The notes beneath the pieces were generated by a model. That model searched no databases, was not told where the DNA came from, and was given only the letters and a program-made list of their open reading frames with translations. From positions 1,527,735 to 1,591,734 of the forward strand of contig OZ025244.1 of assembly GCA_964019155.1 (NCBI GenBank): DNA of 64,000 bases. The letters run 5' to 3'. The DNA comes from Osedax fenrisi (taxonomy: Eukaryota; Annelida; Polychaeta; Sabellida; Siboglinidae). Shown one piece after another: positions 45,676 to 57,239 of this stretch; positions within the stretch are counted from its first letter, which is position 1, and every line of letters begins with the position of its first letter. The translations under genes were made by a program, and so were the position numbers.

Positions 45676-46523
45676 TTGCCATATGACACACTGACGCACT
45701 CATGGCAATACCTAAGAATACATTTTGTCCACTATAACAATATCACGTACCTCATTATATTTGATTTTTATACTCAATTCCCATTCATATACACTATGCG
45801 TGTGCCCATAACCAGCGCAACCATTGTAGATCATCTAAAACATGGTATCCTAGACCGGTTACTTAGCGACAACGGAGGACTATATTCGTTACAAGCGTTC
45901 CGAATATTTGCATCCGAATGGGGATTCGACCACGTGACAAGCAGGCATACCACTTCCTAAGTAACGGCCTAGCCGAGGAACCATGCAGAGCTTGAAGATT
46001 TCTGAGAACTTCCATATGTCGACACAAAGCCCCACCGAACTGCTCTACAGCCACAAGTTAGCAAACCCTTTACCTAGCACCTAACCCGTAGACTTGTCGA
46101 ATGAGAATAAATTATCATCCAATATGTCAACCACACGATACTAGTAAAAAACAAGACTCATTGTACCTGTCCAACATAACACCCCTCACAAACATTCACT
46201 AGCGTGACCACATATCAAAGACATGGAAGCCAGCTATGAAACTTCGGAGTTACAACATCCGCAGTATGGATTGTTCTACCTTCGGGAGAAATCTATGAGA
46301 TATCCGCCTTACTTCCCCGTCGACGCCCTATCAGGAGGTAGTACAAACACACCGAGATGCATCAGAGAATCACTCAAGACCTCTTGCCCTACCCTCTACT
46401 CCACCGATACTCGGTTCAGATGTAGATACTCCCCTCCGTAATGTGTCATTCTCATCCCAGGGATATCGCACTCACAACTAGTCCGTTGACACCCGGTCCG
46501 GATCTAGATAATCAAACCTCGTC
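45676..46523 (+). pseudogene. Ty3/gypsy integrase and pol C-terminus, degraded
   Basis: 45676-45960 reads YLIIFDFYTQFPFIY, TSATIVDHLKHGILDRLLSD (second catalytic D in SDNGG) and FRIFASEWGFDHVTS, the integrase core. At the first catalytic position IHF stands where IDF is expected. The tail at 46216-46500, in other frames, retains TWKPAM and RSYNIRSMDC, then DTRSGSR, the usual pol end (W-PA-V..SY.V; TRSGR). It is cut off at 46524, where the right palindrome arm begins. Confidence 0.7.
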
Positions 46524-46686
46524 AACCATAGCGCTGCGTTGATCTAACAATAATGTACGATCCCCACTTGTATTATTGACTTGTAGATATAAATGTAGAT
46601 ATAAATGCCAAACTTATTATTGTAGCCTATAGACTGTGACACAGTCCGATACAGAATTATCTGTACATCTTATACACATCCCTAAT

Positions 46687-46730
<44 letters not shown>

Positions 46731-47192
46731 TGTCACATATTACGACATGGCTATTGTTCACAATAAATCTCAGCATTATTATCCTCTCCTTCTTTCAAAT
46801 ATAATATTGTGTATAAACTAATGGATTTATTATACTAAAAAATCAGGAGCCGGTTACTTTGGAAATAAAATATTTCCTATCACTATCCAGAGACAATCTC
46901 TGGATAATTCTCAGTAAACGGGGTTGTTCTGGACAAAAATACATATATTACATATATATTACAGCAAAAAAAATAGCCTAGGATAGATAGAGGATGGGTT
47001 GTTCTGAGAATTGTTAGCTAATTTTATTCGCGTATGACATTCGAGTAGATCTCGAAATACATTTGTATACAACTTGGACAATTTTATAGTACTTAGGATC
47101 ACAAATAGATGTCCTTATTACATTTATAATACATAGTATAAAATATTAAAATATGAAATATAGGTCCTATATAGTCCTATAATATATATATA

Positions 47193-48832
47193 TTAGGGAT
47201 GTTCACGGGTCGGTATCGGGTTTTATGAAATATAATGGTTTCGGGTTTTTAATCTGTTTTTCGGGTCGGTTTCAGAATTGTATTGAATATACTGAAACCG
47301 GTTTTGGGTTTTGAATACATCATATGATATATAATTTATATTTAATATAATATTATCCCAATCCCTGTCACATCATATCTCGCAATGCAAACATTATAAA
47401 TTCACATTCGCCATTAATAACGTAAACAAATACAGATTGGATTATTTTACTGAATTTATTTATATTTATATAATTAGATTTTGTATAACTATAGTTTATA
47501 CCTAACGTATACATCAATATAAACCAGTTTTATTTGATAAATGTTTGAATATATTGTATAGTATATAATGGATACTATACATATATAATATATAATTTAT
47601 ATCATCATATTATATTGTAGGTTGTTTATAATACTTAAATAATAAGTAAATCATTCATTAATAACTAAAATTATTTTTAATTCAAATACAAAATAATTTA
47701 ATATGTATTGTAATTTTTACCTATCCCATAGTATTAAGGGCGAGGTAGATTTCGTCAACATTTTTTTCCATCCCTCTCTATTTTCTTCAGCTCTCATCGC
47801 TTTATTTATATCAAGACCGGTCCATTTTACGATATTATCTTGCCATTGCATTTTTGGCCTACCTCGTCTTCTTTTACCTTCAATAGAACCCTGAAGAATT
47901 GTTTTGGACATTGAATTTGATCTTATCACATGACCAAACCATCTCATTTTCTTCGCGATGACCATTGCTAGTAGTTCCGAATGTGATCAATTTCTTTGGT
48001 AACTCTATTGCGTACTTCAATGTTAGTAATTCTATCTCTGTATGATATGTTCAGTAATCGTCTTAAGCACCGCATTTCTAATGTTGTTATTTTTCTTTGC
48101 AGTTCCTTCGTTATTGTCCTTGTCACACGCATATAAGAATAAGAATAGTATTGTAATATGTAGCCTAATTATCATATACTATTCAAATATGTGATAAATA
48201 TGTAAACTATTATTATATATTTAACCGGGACTAGGTTTGGGGTTCCGATTAATTATTTCAAATATATTAAAAAATATACATCTTTGATCATAATTTTGTT
48301 TTAATAAAAATTAACAAAAACTACAATATGATTATTATAGAATATTTTTTATTATACTAATAAAAAATATTATTATTAAAAAATATTTCAAAAAAATGTT
48401 TACAAATATTTCAAAAAAATGTTTAAAATATTTCAAATTTTTTTTTTAAATATTTCAAAAAAATTAAAAAATATTTCAAAAAAAATTAAAAATATTTTAA
48501 ATTATTTCCAAAAAATGTAAAACAAATATTTAAAAAAAGCGTCGATGAAGATTACGACAAAAAATCATTGTAATGGCAAAAAGTCAATTTTTCTGGTTTA
48601 ATATATTATTTATTATAAACTTTCATTATCTTGAGAGTCGATATAATGAATTTTAGTATTTGATTGTCTCGATATAATGAAAAATGGGCCTATATTTCAA
48701 GGTTTAGGTTTTGAAACATTGTCGCCTGGTTTCATTATTGGTTTCGAAACTTCTGAATTAAAAATTTGTTTGTATCGAAACAGTTGGCTCTGGTTTCGAA
48801 ACATCACAATTGTGACCCGTTACATCCCTAAT
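47193..48832. mobile_element. right-arm-specific insertion with TAGGGATGT termini
   Basis: The left end is TAGGGATGTTCACGGGTCGG. The right end, read inverted, is TAGGGATGTAACGGGTCACA, giving imperfect ~18-bp terminal inverted repeats of the hAT type. The flank is (TA)n, so the TSD cannot be resolved. Inside are GGTTTCGGGTTTT-rich ends, a LINE tail and T-rich runs. The left arm lacks all of it. It may be one element or a composite. Confidence 0.55.
47717..48145 (-). pseudogene. LINE ORF2 C-terminal fragment (RRRGRPKMQWQDN type)
   Basis: On the minus strand, from about 48145: TITKELQRKITTLEMRCLRR, LLNISYRDRITNIEVRNRV, a frame break near 47966, then MRWFGHVIRSNSMSKTILQG, SIEGKRRRGRPKMQWQDNIV and KWTGLDINKAMRAEENREGW. 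This is the conserved tail of a common invertebrate/fish non-LTR element and differs from the tail at 7.5 kb, so it is a second LINE family. The RT domain is missing. Confidence 0.8.
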
Positions 48833-49127
48833 ATATATATATATAATATTATAATAATGAACACACTATATAGTGCTTCGAAATAATTTCTTGTTCAACA
48901 TATTTCATAATATATAATATTTTTAATAGATATGATAATAAAATATTAAATAATAATATTAATATTTAATAGAATTTATTTGTTTTGTTTTATATATGAT
49001 AAGTATGCTAATTATATAATTAATATGCTTTTTCCTTGTAAAAGGCTTTACAATAATTTCTAGTAAATAGTAATATTATTATTATTATTTATATTAAAAA
49101 AAAAATATATTATAAAATAAAAAATAT

Positions 49128-49219
49128 ACCCCTGAGGGCATCGTAACCAGACCTTCTGCGTGGCATACAACAATCTAACCACTATACTATAGTATAGTGG
49201 TTTAGGTATACCTAACCGA
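49128..49219 (-). mobile_element. tRNA-like SINE, right-arm copy (counterpart of 24648)
   Basis: Minus-strand core TATAGTGGTTAGATTGTTGT, ATGCCACGCAGAAGGTCTGG, TTACGATGCCCTCAGGGG. It carries an extra TATAGTATAGTGG palindrome on the front side. It is part of the nested inverted repeat of the arm. Confidence 0.6.
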
Positions 49220-49574
49220 TTTTATTAATTATATATAATTACAAATAGTATTATTAGTTTTGATTTAATTATAAATAGAATTAGAATAGAATTATTTTTC
49301 ACATAAAATGTAATGTATTATTTTGTTATCATATCATACAAATATTAATTATTATATCTAGAAACTATATAGATATCCTGTATAATTGTAATATTATAAT
49401 TAATAGTATGCAACTGAATAACATAAATTGTATTAATATTTACTTTAAGTAATACTTATTAGAATTATATAATCTATTCAACACATATTATTTCGATATT
49501 GAATTGATTATATAATTGTACTTATATTATAAACTATATTATAGTATAAATAATTAACCCAGGAAACAGTTATA

Positions 49575-49860
49575 GCCTCATAATAGCATATATAATAGCC
49601 TCGAATGTTTATATTGTGCTGTAAATGTATATTAAATATAATATTTATTAAATAATTTATTTAATAATATTATTATAATATTATAATAATTATATTATGC
49701 TGCTATTAATTTGTCATGCTATTATAATAATTATGGCGCTATTAAAAGTCTATTATGCAATTATTATGCTGCTATTAATTGCATAATAGACTTATAAGAG
49801 CATGACAAATTAATATAAGCATAATTATTATGCTGCTATTATGATAATAGACATTTAATT
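49575..49860 (-). mobile_element. GCAGCATAAT MITE relative, right-arm copy with one unit
   Basis: Starts near CCCAGGAAACAGTTATAGCC (49558) and contains one TTGTCATGCTATTATAATAA ... GCATAATTATTATGCTGC unit where the left arm has two. It helps date the left-arm tandem duplication. Confidence 0.6.
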
Positions 49861-50483
49861 ATCTATTGATTATACTTGAAATTAAATGAGCTTTCCGAAA
49901 CTATATAGAACTCTTATGTACATCCTTTAATAATCTAATTATAATTAAGTTATATTTAACTTAGGTACATTATTATATTTTGAATATTTTTAAACATTCA
50001 AAAATGAAATAAGGATTAGGAATATAGAAATATTGCTGAGCTTGATCTCGGCTAAGATATGTTTACAAAATGATTTTGAAAATCCCAGAGTAACCCAATA
50101 ATAACTATAAATAAGGTTTGTCCTTGTTTCGATTGTCTCTGGCCAATCTCAGAGCAACCAGCCCCTGGCCCAGTTAATATGTGCCAACTTTCAACATAGC
50201 TTATTTTGAAAAGCCTTTCAAAATATTTTTGTAGGGTTATTTTGAACATTTAAAAAAATTCAAATAAGTTCAAGTTAAAGTTGTTATTATTCATCATAAT
50301 TTTCTATTTATATTATATAATTAATAACTATCATATTATATACTTAGTATAATACTATATATATAATAATTCTATAATTTATCAATACTTTATTAAATTT
50401 GTGAAATATAATTATATTCTAATTCTATTTATAATTAAATCAAATCTAATACTACTATTAGTAATTATATATAATTAATAAAA

Positions 50484-50560
50484 CTGGTTTGGTAGTATAG
50501 TGGTTAGATTGTTGTATGCAACACAGAAGGTCTTGTTACGATACCCTCAGGAGGTATAAT
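50484..50560 (+). mobile_element. tRNA-like SINE, right-arm copy (counterpart of 23118)
   Basis: GGTAGTATAGTGGTTAGATT, GTTGTATGCAACACAGAAGG, TCTTGTTACGATACCCTCAG. A- and B-box-like strings have tRNA spacing, followed by an AT-rich tail. This is the clearest A-box version of the four in the arms. Confidence 0.65.
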
Positions 50561-51568
50561 TTTTATTATAAATAATAATAATAATTTTAATAATATTACT
50601 ATTTACTAGAAATTATTGTAAAGCATTTTTACAAAGAAAAATGATATTAATAGCATACATACCTATATACTTAGCATAAATATCATATATATAAAACAAA
50701 TAAAATTCTATTAAATATTAATATTTTTAATTGCAGATGTACCATAATGGAAGCTATTCTATAAATTCTTTTAATTAATTATATTTCTATAAATATTCAC
50801 AAGTTGTACTTATAAAGTGAATCTGATTATAATTATTTATTAATTAATTAATATTATATATATCTTGTTTCGAAAACAACTGTGTTCTTTCTTTATGTGT
50901 AATAAACTAATATAAAACCATTTTCCTTTCAGGTTAACAATGTTTTGATGATCAATTAATTATTTATTTTGTATTAAATTTTCACTAAATCTGCTTACAG
51001 ATTCAATTTCTTTTTTAATATTTCGTAACACTATACAAGATCATATTTTAAATATTTGTGGAATATACTACATTTTGCTCATTCTCAACATGTATATATT
51101 TTATTTAAATTAATAAACTTATATATTTCAATAAGTAATAATATATAGAAAATGTTTATTGATATGTGTTTAAAGGTACTATTCATTAGTTACATGTAAA
51201 ATAACATCTTTTCAAAATGTATCCACTTATAATATTAAAGTTTTTGTAATAATTATTTAACAATCTTATTATAAATATATTTGAATTTATTTTAAATAAT
51301 GATTAACAAATAATATAAAAATGTATCACTAATTTACTACATATATATAGAATTAATAATTTATACTGTTCATTTATATATATTGTGAAATTTAAAGAAA
51401 AAATATTCAATATGTAGTTAATGAGATATACAAAATAATTATTCTGACTAAATCAAGTTTAAAGTTTTTTTTAATTTAATTCTCACACTATATATAGTTA
51501 CTAATATATATATTATAGTTTAAATGATATTAAAAATATAATTATACATATACAATTTAATTTAATTA

Positions 51569-53540
51569 TATGTTTGCACATCCTGCAGCATATGAATTGT
51601 CTTGATGTTTCATCTTCTTCTTCACCTTTGTAGCATCCAAGCATCGTAATCTGTCTTGTTGTACTGCATATTCTGCAACCGATTATAATGAATATCCTAG
51701 CAATCCATCAAATGCAGATGAATAGGCCTGCATTCCAAAGTTAAATGTTCATATTTTGCTTTCTTGTAAACACAATAATCTCCACATAATTTCAAAGTCA
51801 ATAACGTAGCCGGTGTAGTCGATAACTGTAGCAAATAAATTAATTAAAATCAATTGAATTCATATAATATATTCAATAAAGAATTTGAGCAAAAGTTATT
51901 TAAAAAATAAATATAAAAAAATAATCCATTGAATATGAAATTAATTATATTTATTATAATTTACTGATATTAAAAATAAAATACATGAAATTGGATTACG
52001 TAATAGAAATTGTAGACTTTAAATAGATATATAGGGTATGTAGTAGAAATTGTAAATAAATAAAATAAAATATAGAGTATATATATAAAGATATTACATG
52101 GTTAATGATTGATATATATTGAATATATCAGATTTATAGGTTAATTAAAGAAATGTAAATAGGTGGGTGTATACGGTAAGTGAAGATTACTTATAGAATA
52201 ATTGGTATATAAAACCCTGTAGAAGCAAGATTTATCATGGATAAAATTGAAGTAGTATGATGTAGATAGCGAGGAGTGGGAAAGCCGAAGAGTGAGTTTA
52301 TAAAATTAATATATTATAAACATTTTTCTTAAGAATCAAATATAAATACAAATATTAACATATTAAATATTAAATCATAAAATAATAATCCCTATCTCTA
52401 TACCAGATTGCATAATAATTAATTGAAATCTATTTAAAATATATTTGATATCTAAAGAAAATCAATATGATAAAAAACTGTAAACAATATACTGGTTGCT
52501 TGGGATATTATAAGTTATAATTTATAACACCTATACATTTTCTATATAAAATATAAATTAAATTCATATATATAGTTTTTATCAAATACGAAAATCAAAT
52601 GCAAATACATCCAATTACTGGAATGTAGGCTTAGATTATGAACGGAGATTAAGTGAGGTAGGTAATAGCTGGTGTAGAAACGAGATAGGATATCAACAAT
52701 TAAATTTTACGTGTCACATGGAATATGTCATATGGCGATTTGAATATCATATGTATATAAATTTGAATTTTTTAATAGATATTAAATAAATTGAACAATT
52801 TTTAATCAAAGCAAAATTTTATAAATATTAATCATTAATTTGATATTTTGAAATCGATAATATATAAATGTTACTAACTTTATCATATAGTCGATTTCTA
52901 GAATAGAATCCTGACCATTACTTTTATATATCAAAATTTATTATTTGATAAATCCAGCTTTAATAATAAATTTCCTAAATCGATTCAATAAAGATTATAT
53001 ATTATTATAATAAAAAATAATGAATATATATTAAATAAAATTAATAAAAATAGAATAATACATTTGATTAGATATATAATTGAATATGATATTTTAATAA
53101 CAAATAATGAATATACATATATTTAAAACAAATATATAAATAAACTTTTATTTTATATAAATACTAATAATGAATTACTAACATGTTTAAATAAAGGATC
53201 TTTTTTAATAATGTCTTGACCATCATGCATTTTAGTTATAATATTATTGAATTCTGGATCTTTAGTGATTTGATATTAACTGGTATAGCTTTAGAGTAAT
53301 TTCTCTTTAATTTGATTATAAAAGTTCTTAAAATAAATGTACTACATTCTGTATTAATTTAATTGATTAAATAGGTAATTTATATAATTTAAAATACAAA
53401 CCGTTGCATAATTTTGCTATCCTACATGTTCAATTAGTATGCCTTGAAATTTACCGGCAGCAATCAAATTTGTATTATATTCCAACATAGCTTTTGTTTT
53501 TACTCCAAAAAAGACTTTTCTTAAATGTAATTATTCATCA
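51569..53540 (-). pseudogene. decayed multi-exon gene (right-arm copy)
   Basis: Counterpart of 19441-22110. The last exon (51575-51755 inverted) keeps GLLGYSL-stop-SVAEYAVQQDRL and KVKKKMKHQDNSYAAGCANI, including the same in-frame TAA. The block containing the penultimate exon is absent here: AAAGCAAAATATGAA joins directly to CATTTAACTTTGGAATG at about 51752. I do not recognise the family. Confidence 0.45.
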
Positions 53541-53834
53541 CCTGTAATTAATTATATATTTTTATCTTATATATTATGTTCCATATTATTATACTACTAT
53601 ATTTAATATTTGTATGTCAAAATACATCAAAATATGTATTGGATACTACTGATTACAAAATAAATAAAGTAACATTAAATTATTGAAAATAAATTAATAA
53701 ATTTATAATAATACACCAATACAAATACCATATAAATAATTATTAATTAAAATATTATTATTTTCAATTACAAAATGTTAATAAATAAATATTATTGACA
53801 TGTCTAAAATATAATATAATTTAAAAGATATTAA

Positions 53835-54252
53835 CAAAGATTTTGCGAATCAAAGATATAACACTAGCTACCTACGCAACATGATTAGTATTCATACCTC
53901 CCGCTTCTAGCAGCAGTATCGAAATCGATTTAGATTTGCCGCAATTTGCATACTACAATGTTTTCATTACTCTATTAAATTACATGCAATATAAATTAGC
54001 TTTTACTTGCCACATAGATATTCATAGGATTTAAAACCAATATATCCTATTTCTATATATTAGTAATAAACACTTAATAAAATAATAATTTAAAGCATAT
54101 TATTTTTCATTTTAAAAGTTTGATACAAATTTACATTATAAACACATAGTTTCAAAAAATGACCTATATAGGTGGTGCTGTTGGTTTTTGTATACAAAAT
54201 TTAATTACACGATTTCTCATGAGTGTTATATCTTTCATTAGAAAAATCTTTG
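53835..54252 (-). mobile_element. MITE with 7-bp TSD, copy 5 (right arm; TSD ATATTAA)
   Basis: Counterpart of the left-arm copy at 18788: CAAAGATTTTGCGAATCAAA ... TCATTAGAAAAATCTTTG with ATATTAA at 53828-53834 and 54253-54259. 418 bp, like its partner. Confidence 0.9.
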
Positions 54253-54344
54253 ATATTAATATGAACAAATTTAGTATCTAAAGTTGGATATTGGATGTTA
54301 AATAATTATATACAATTATTTATTAATTATATATTATTATTTGG

Positions 54345-54495
54345 TATCCAGTGTTCTCGTGCGAAGTGATTTCATGGGGAATGATATTATACGGATTGGT
54401 GATTTCGTGTGTAGTTTAAATTCTACTATTTATAAATAATTATTTATATATATTATCATTTCACATGAGATCATTCGCCACAAAATTACTTCACA
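54345..54495 (-). mobile_element. small MITE (~150 bp), right-arm copy
   Basis: Counterpart of 18540-18690, with GTGCGAAGTGATTTCATGGG at one end and CACAAAATTACTTCACACGA at the other as imperfect terminal inverted repeats. Confidence 0.6.
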
Positions 54496-56078
54496 CGATA
54501 TTATTGGTATTCTATTATTTAACTAATTATTTTTTATTATATTACACATATCATTGATTATATAATTAAATAAAAACCATTCGATAACTCCTGTTCTGTT
54601 TTGCACTTGATTCTAAAAGATTATTATCATAAAGTTAATTATATATGATATTATAGATTAAATATATATATTATATATATTACGATATCTATAAGTTTTA
54701 ATGTTAGCATGATACTACTATAAACAGTGAAATTAACAGATATAATTAAGAAGAAATTTACAAATGATAAAGAATACAACCATACAAATGTAATTGTGGA
54801 ATTATAAACTACTAAATACCAATACAGTATTAATATAAACTACGAGATAATAATACCTTACAAATGTAAAATAATTATACAATAGGCATTATTATTTAAA
54901 TATTACATATATATGTATTATATAATAGTGTTTAACATAATATATATTATGTAGTAATGTAAACAATTTGATTATTTAGATTAGAATATTAAAAAAGTAT
55001 TCATGGCATTAAAGTAGTAGTATTAATATTTTTGTGTACGGTATTAGTATAGCAGTTATTTCATAATTGGAATTTTCTGTTTTTCTATAAGCAATAAATA
55101 TTGTATATTAAAAATCATAGTATTATTTAATACTTTAAAATATTAATAATTTATTACTATAATATTAATAAATATATGAATTATAATATCATATATATAT
55201 ATTATATAATATACACAAGTATGTTAAAAATGGTTTTCGCCGAAGATTACAAATAAACTACCCTGTTTGGTTAGAACGGACAAACGGCAATTGTATTTAA
55301 AACTATATTTATTAAATTACTTTTATTTCTATATTAACTAATGCTGATTGTATATTTTTCATAATGTATAACTATTATATTTTTAACAATATTTAATTTG
55401 ATATGGTATTATAATAATCATATAATATATATACAGGAGAAGCAGGCCGCCGATATATTTAAGAACCACCCATCGATGTAAATATATGTTACGCTTGATT
55501 TCACACGCTAAAATATTCCATATGAGTAACATACATACGTTGTTTATGTGTATTATCATATTAACACAAATATATATTATAATTATATACATAGGGGACG
55601 GAAGGGTATTATGGCCGATATTTTTATTACCTTACAAGAAACAAAATATACCATACTAATATTGGATATTATGATCCAATAAGTTGTATATACAATTACA
55701 ATATGTTGTTCTAAATAATGGCTATCAACATTTACTCATTTAATTATGTGTATTCAAGTCATTTGATTTTTATTAAAAAGCAAATTTTCCGTATAAATAG
55801 AGATAAAATACACTAGTGCGGGTATTATGGTCGATAGTTCCGAAATAGCCACTAGGATCGCGTCATGTATTCAAATACGCACTATTTTTATAATTGGAAA
55901 ATAAAATACATTTTATCAGATATCAAGATACACACGCACTTTTATAGTAAATATATTTATAAGTAATCGTTATCCCATTTAGTTTTACTTATATTCAGCT
56001 ACAAATTTATGTTTTAATTAATTAGTTTACTATGTCTCACATTATTAATGCAAATGTAAGCCGATTAATTTGAACGAA

Positions 56079-56205
56079 ATGGCAAATAAAAATTGTATTG
56101 AACATCGATTCAATATTGAAAATGAAATGGCAGGAATAGATTGGTTACGGGGCTTCAGGAATAGATATCATTGTCTCACTCTTAGAACTCCGGAACAAAC
56201 ATCAG
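56079..56205 (+). pseudogene. pogo/CENP-B-like HTH exon, copy 2
   Basis: Encodes ENEMAGIDWLRGFRNRYHCL then TLRTPEQTSG, ending at a GT donor, the C-terminal half of a CENP-B/Tc5-type DNA-binding domain. No downstream exon with a DDE catalytic core is seen, so this is a remnant. Confidence 0.65.
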
Positions 56206-56407
56206 GTAATATATTTTAATATATATATAGTATTGTATTTGATTATGTGATATGAAATATTAATACAGTGCCATACTTATAATTTGTACCATTATTGTAG
56301 TATACGTGACAATTAGTATACTAATCGTAATATACTATAGTATATACATATAAAATTTAAAATGTGTACTATAAAAATATATGGAATTAAATTATTTAAC
56401 TATATAA

Positions 56408-56443
<36 letters not shown>

Positions 56444-56660
56444 CTATATATAAACCTATATAGTTATGTATGGAATTAAATCGTTTAAATAGGATGACAA
56501 TCTTATGCATATAATTATATATTATTAATAATATTATTAATAATTAATAATATAATTTAAACTGTTATTAATAAATATGTTATTTTATAATAATTATCCA
56601 ATATTATACTGAGAAAAAGAAATAAATCAGATATACATATATATATATATATATATATAA

Positions 56661-57001
56661 CTGCCAGTGTGGCTCAGTTAGCTAATGCGTCATACACACA
56701 AGCAGTATACTATAGGACATAAAAAAATAGGTCTTAAAATATTATTTAGAAGTGATATTATATAATTGTGTATAAATAAATGATCGGCTCTCATTAAAAC
56801 CATGGATGACTTAACATGAGAGCATCGATATAAAGAAAGTTTTCTTTATATCGATGCATGGGAGGGGCTTCGAAGGGACATTAGAGCCATATAATATATA
56901 TTATATATGGCATATATAATATATGATATATAGGCTATATAATATAGCTATAAATGTAAATGGATGAAAGGACTCCACAAAATAAAAATAACAATATCGA
57001 T

Positions 57002-57007
<6 letters not shown>
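56661..57007 (+). mobile_element. tRNA-derived SINE with B-box deletion and hairpin insert
   Basis: CTGCCAGTGTGGCTCAGTTA keeps the A-box side, but CTATAGGACATAAAAAAATA shows that the B-box segment present at 38540 has been lost, so it could not be transcribed from its own promoter. An inserted perfect hairpin, CATCGATATAAAGAAA-GT-inverse, sits at 56823-56856. Confidence 0.75.

Positions 57008-57062
<55 letters not shown>
57005..57062. repeat. (TA)n tract
   Basis: Pure TA for nearly 60 bp, followed by TATACTATATATGTATATAC palindromic variants. It is one of the longest in the window; others lie at 13807, 39925 and 42478. Confidence 0.9.
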
Positions 57063-57065
<3 letters not shown>

Positions 57066-57164
57066 TATATATGTATATACTATATACTATATATATGTAT
57101 ATAGCTATATAATATAATACATACTATGTATTACATAGTATATATGTTATTAATTCTATATACA

Positions 57165-57199
<35 letters not shown>

Positions 57200-57239
57200 T
57201 TATCGATATTGTTATTTTTATTTTTATATATATATATAT

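Larger units (their letters stand above)
46524..55592 (-). repeat. right arm of the giant inverted repeat
   Basis: Inverse of 16982-26326. It carries its own private changes: an insertion at 47193-48832 containing a LINE tail, ~70 bp extra near 53580-53650, and loss of a 271-bp block near 51752 with TATGAA microhomology at the join. It keeps empty sites for three of the left-arm MITEs. Protein-like stretches shared by the arms differ by a few percent, so they are old enough not to be a simple assembly echo. The outer end abuts the second pogo/SINE copy at TA. Confidence 0.9.
55594..57197 (+). mobile_element. pogo/Tigger-like segment plus SINE, copy 2
   Basis: It starts GGGGACGGAAGGGTATTATG after TA, immediately next to the right palindrome arm. 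Same order as 37354-38965: HTH exon at 56079-56205 (here with the family-typical AGIDWLRGF), AT-rich DNA, SINE at 56661-57007, (TA)n. It differs by a 22-bp deletion of the SINE B box, a 40-bp hairpin insertion at about 56822, and a small palindrome near 57120. Confidence 0.75.

Noticed and set aside
45863..46054. 63-codon minus-strand ORF (MAVEQFGGALCRHMEVLRNL...)
   Set aside because: Antisense shadow of the degraded gypsy integrase, which is clear on the plus strand.
16982..55592. Palindrome as a pure assembly artefact
   Set aside because: The arms differ by substitutions, private MITEs with clean target duplications and intact empty sites, which an echo of the same reads would not show. 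It should still be confirmed with spanning reads.
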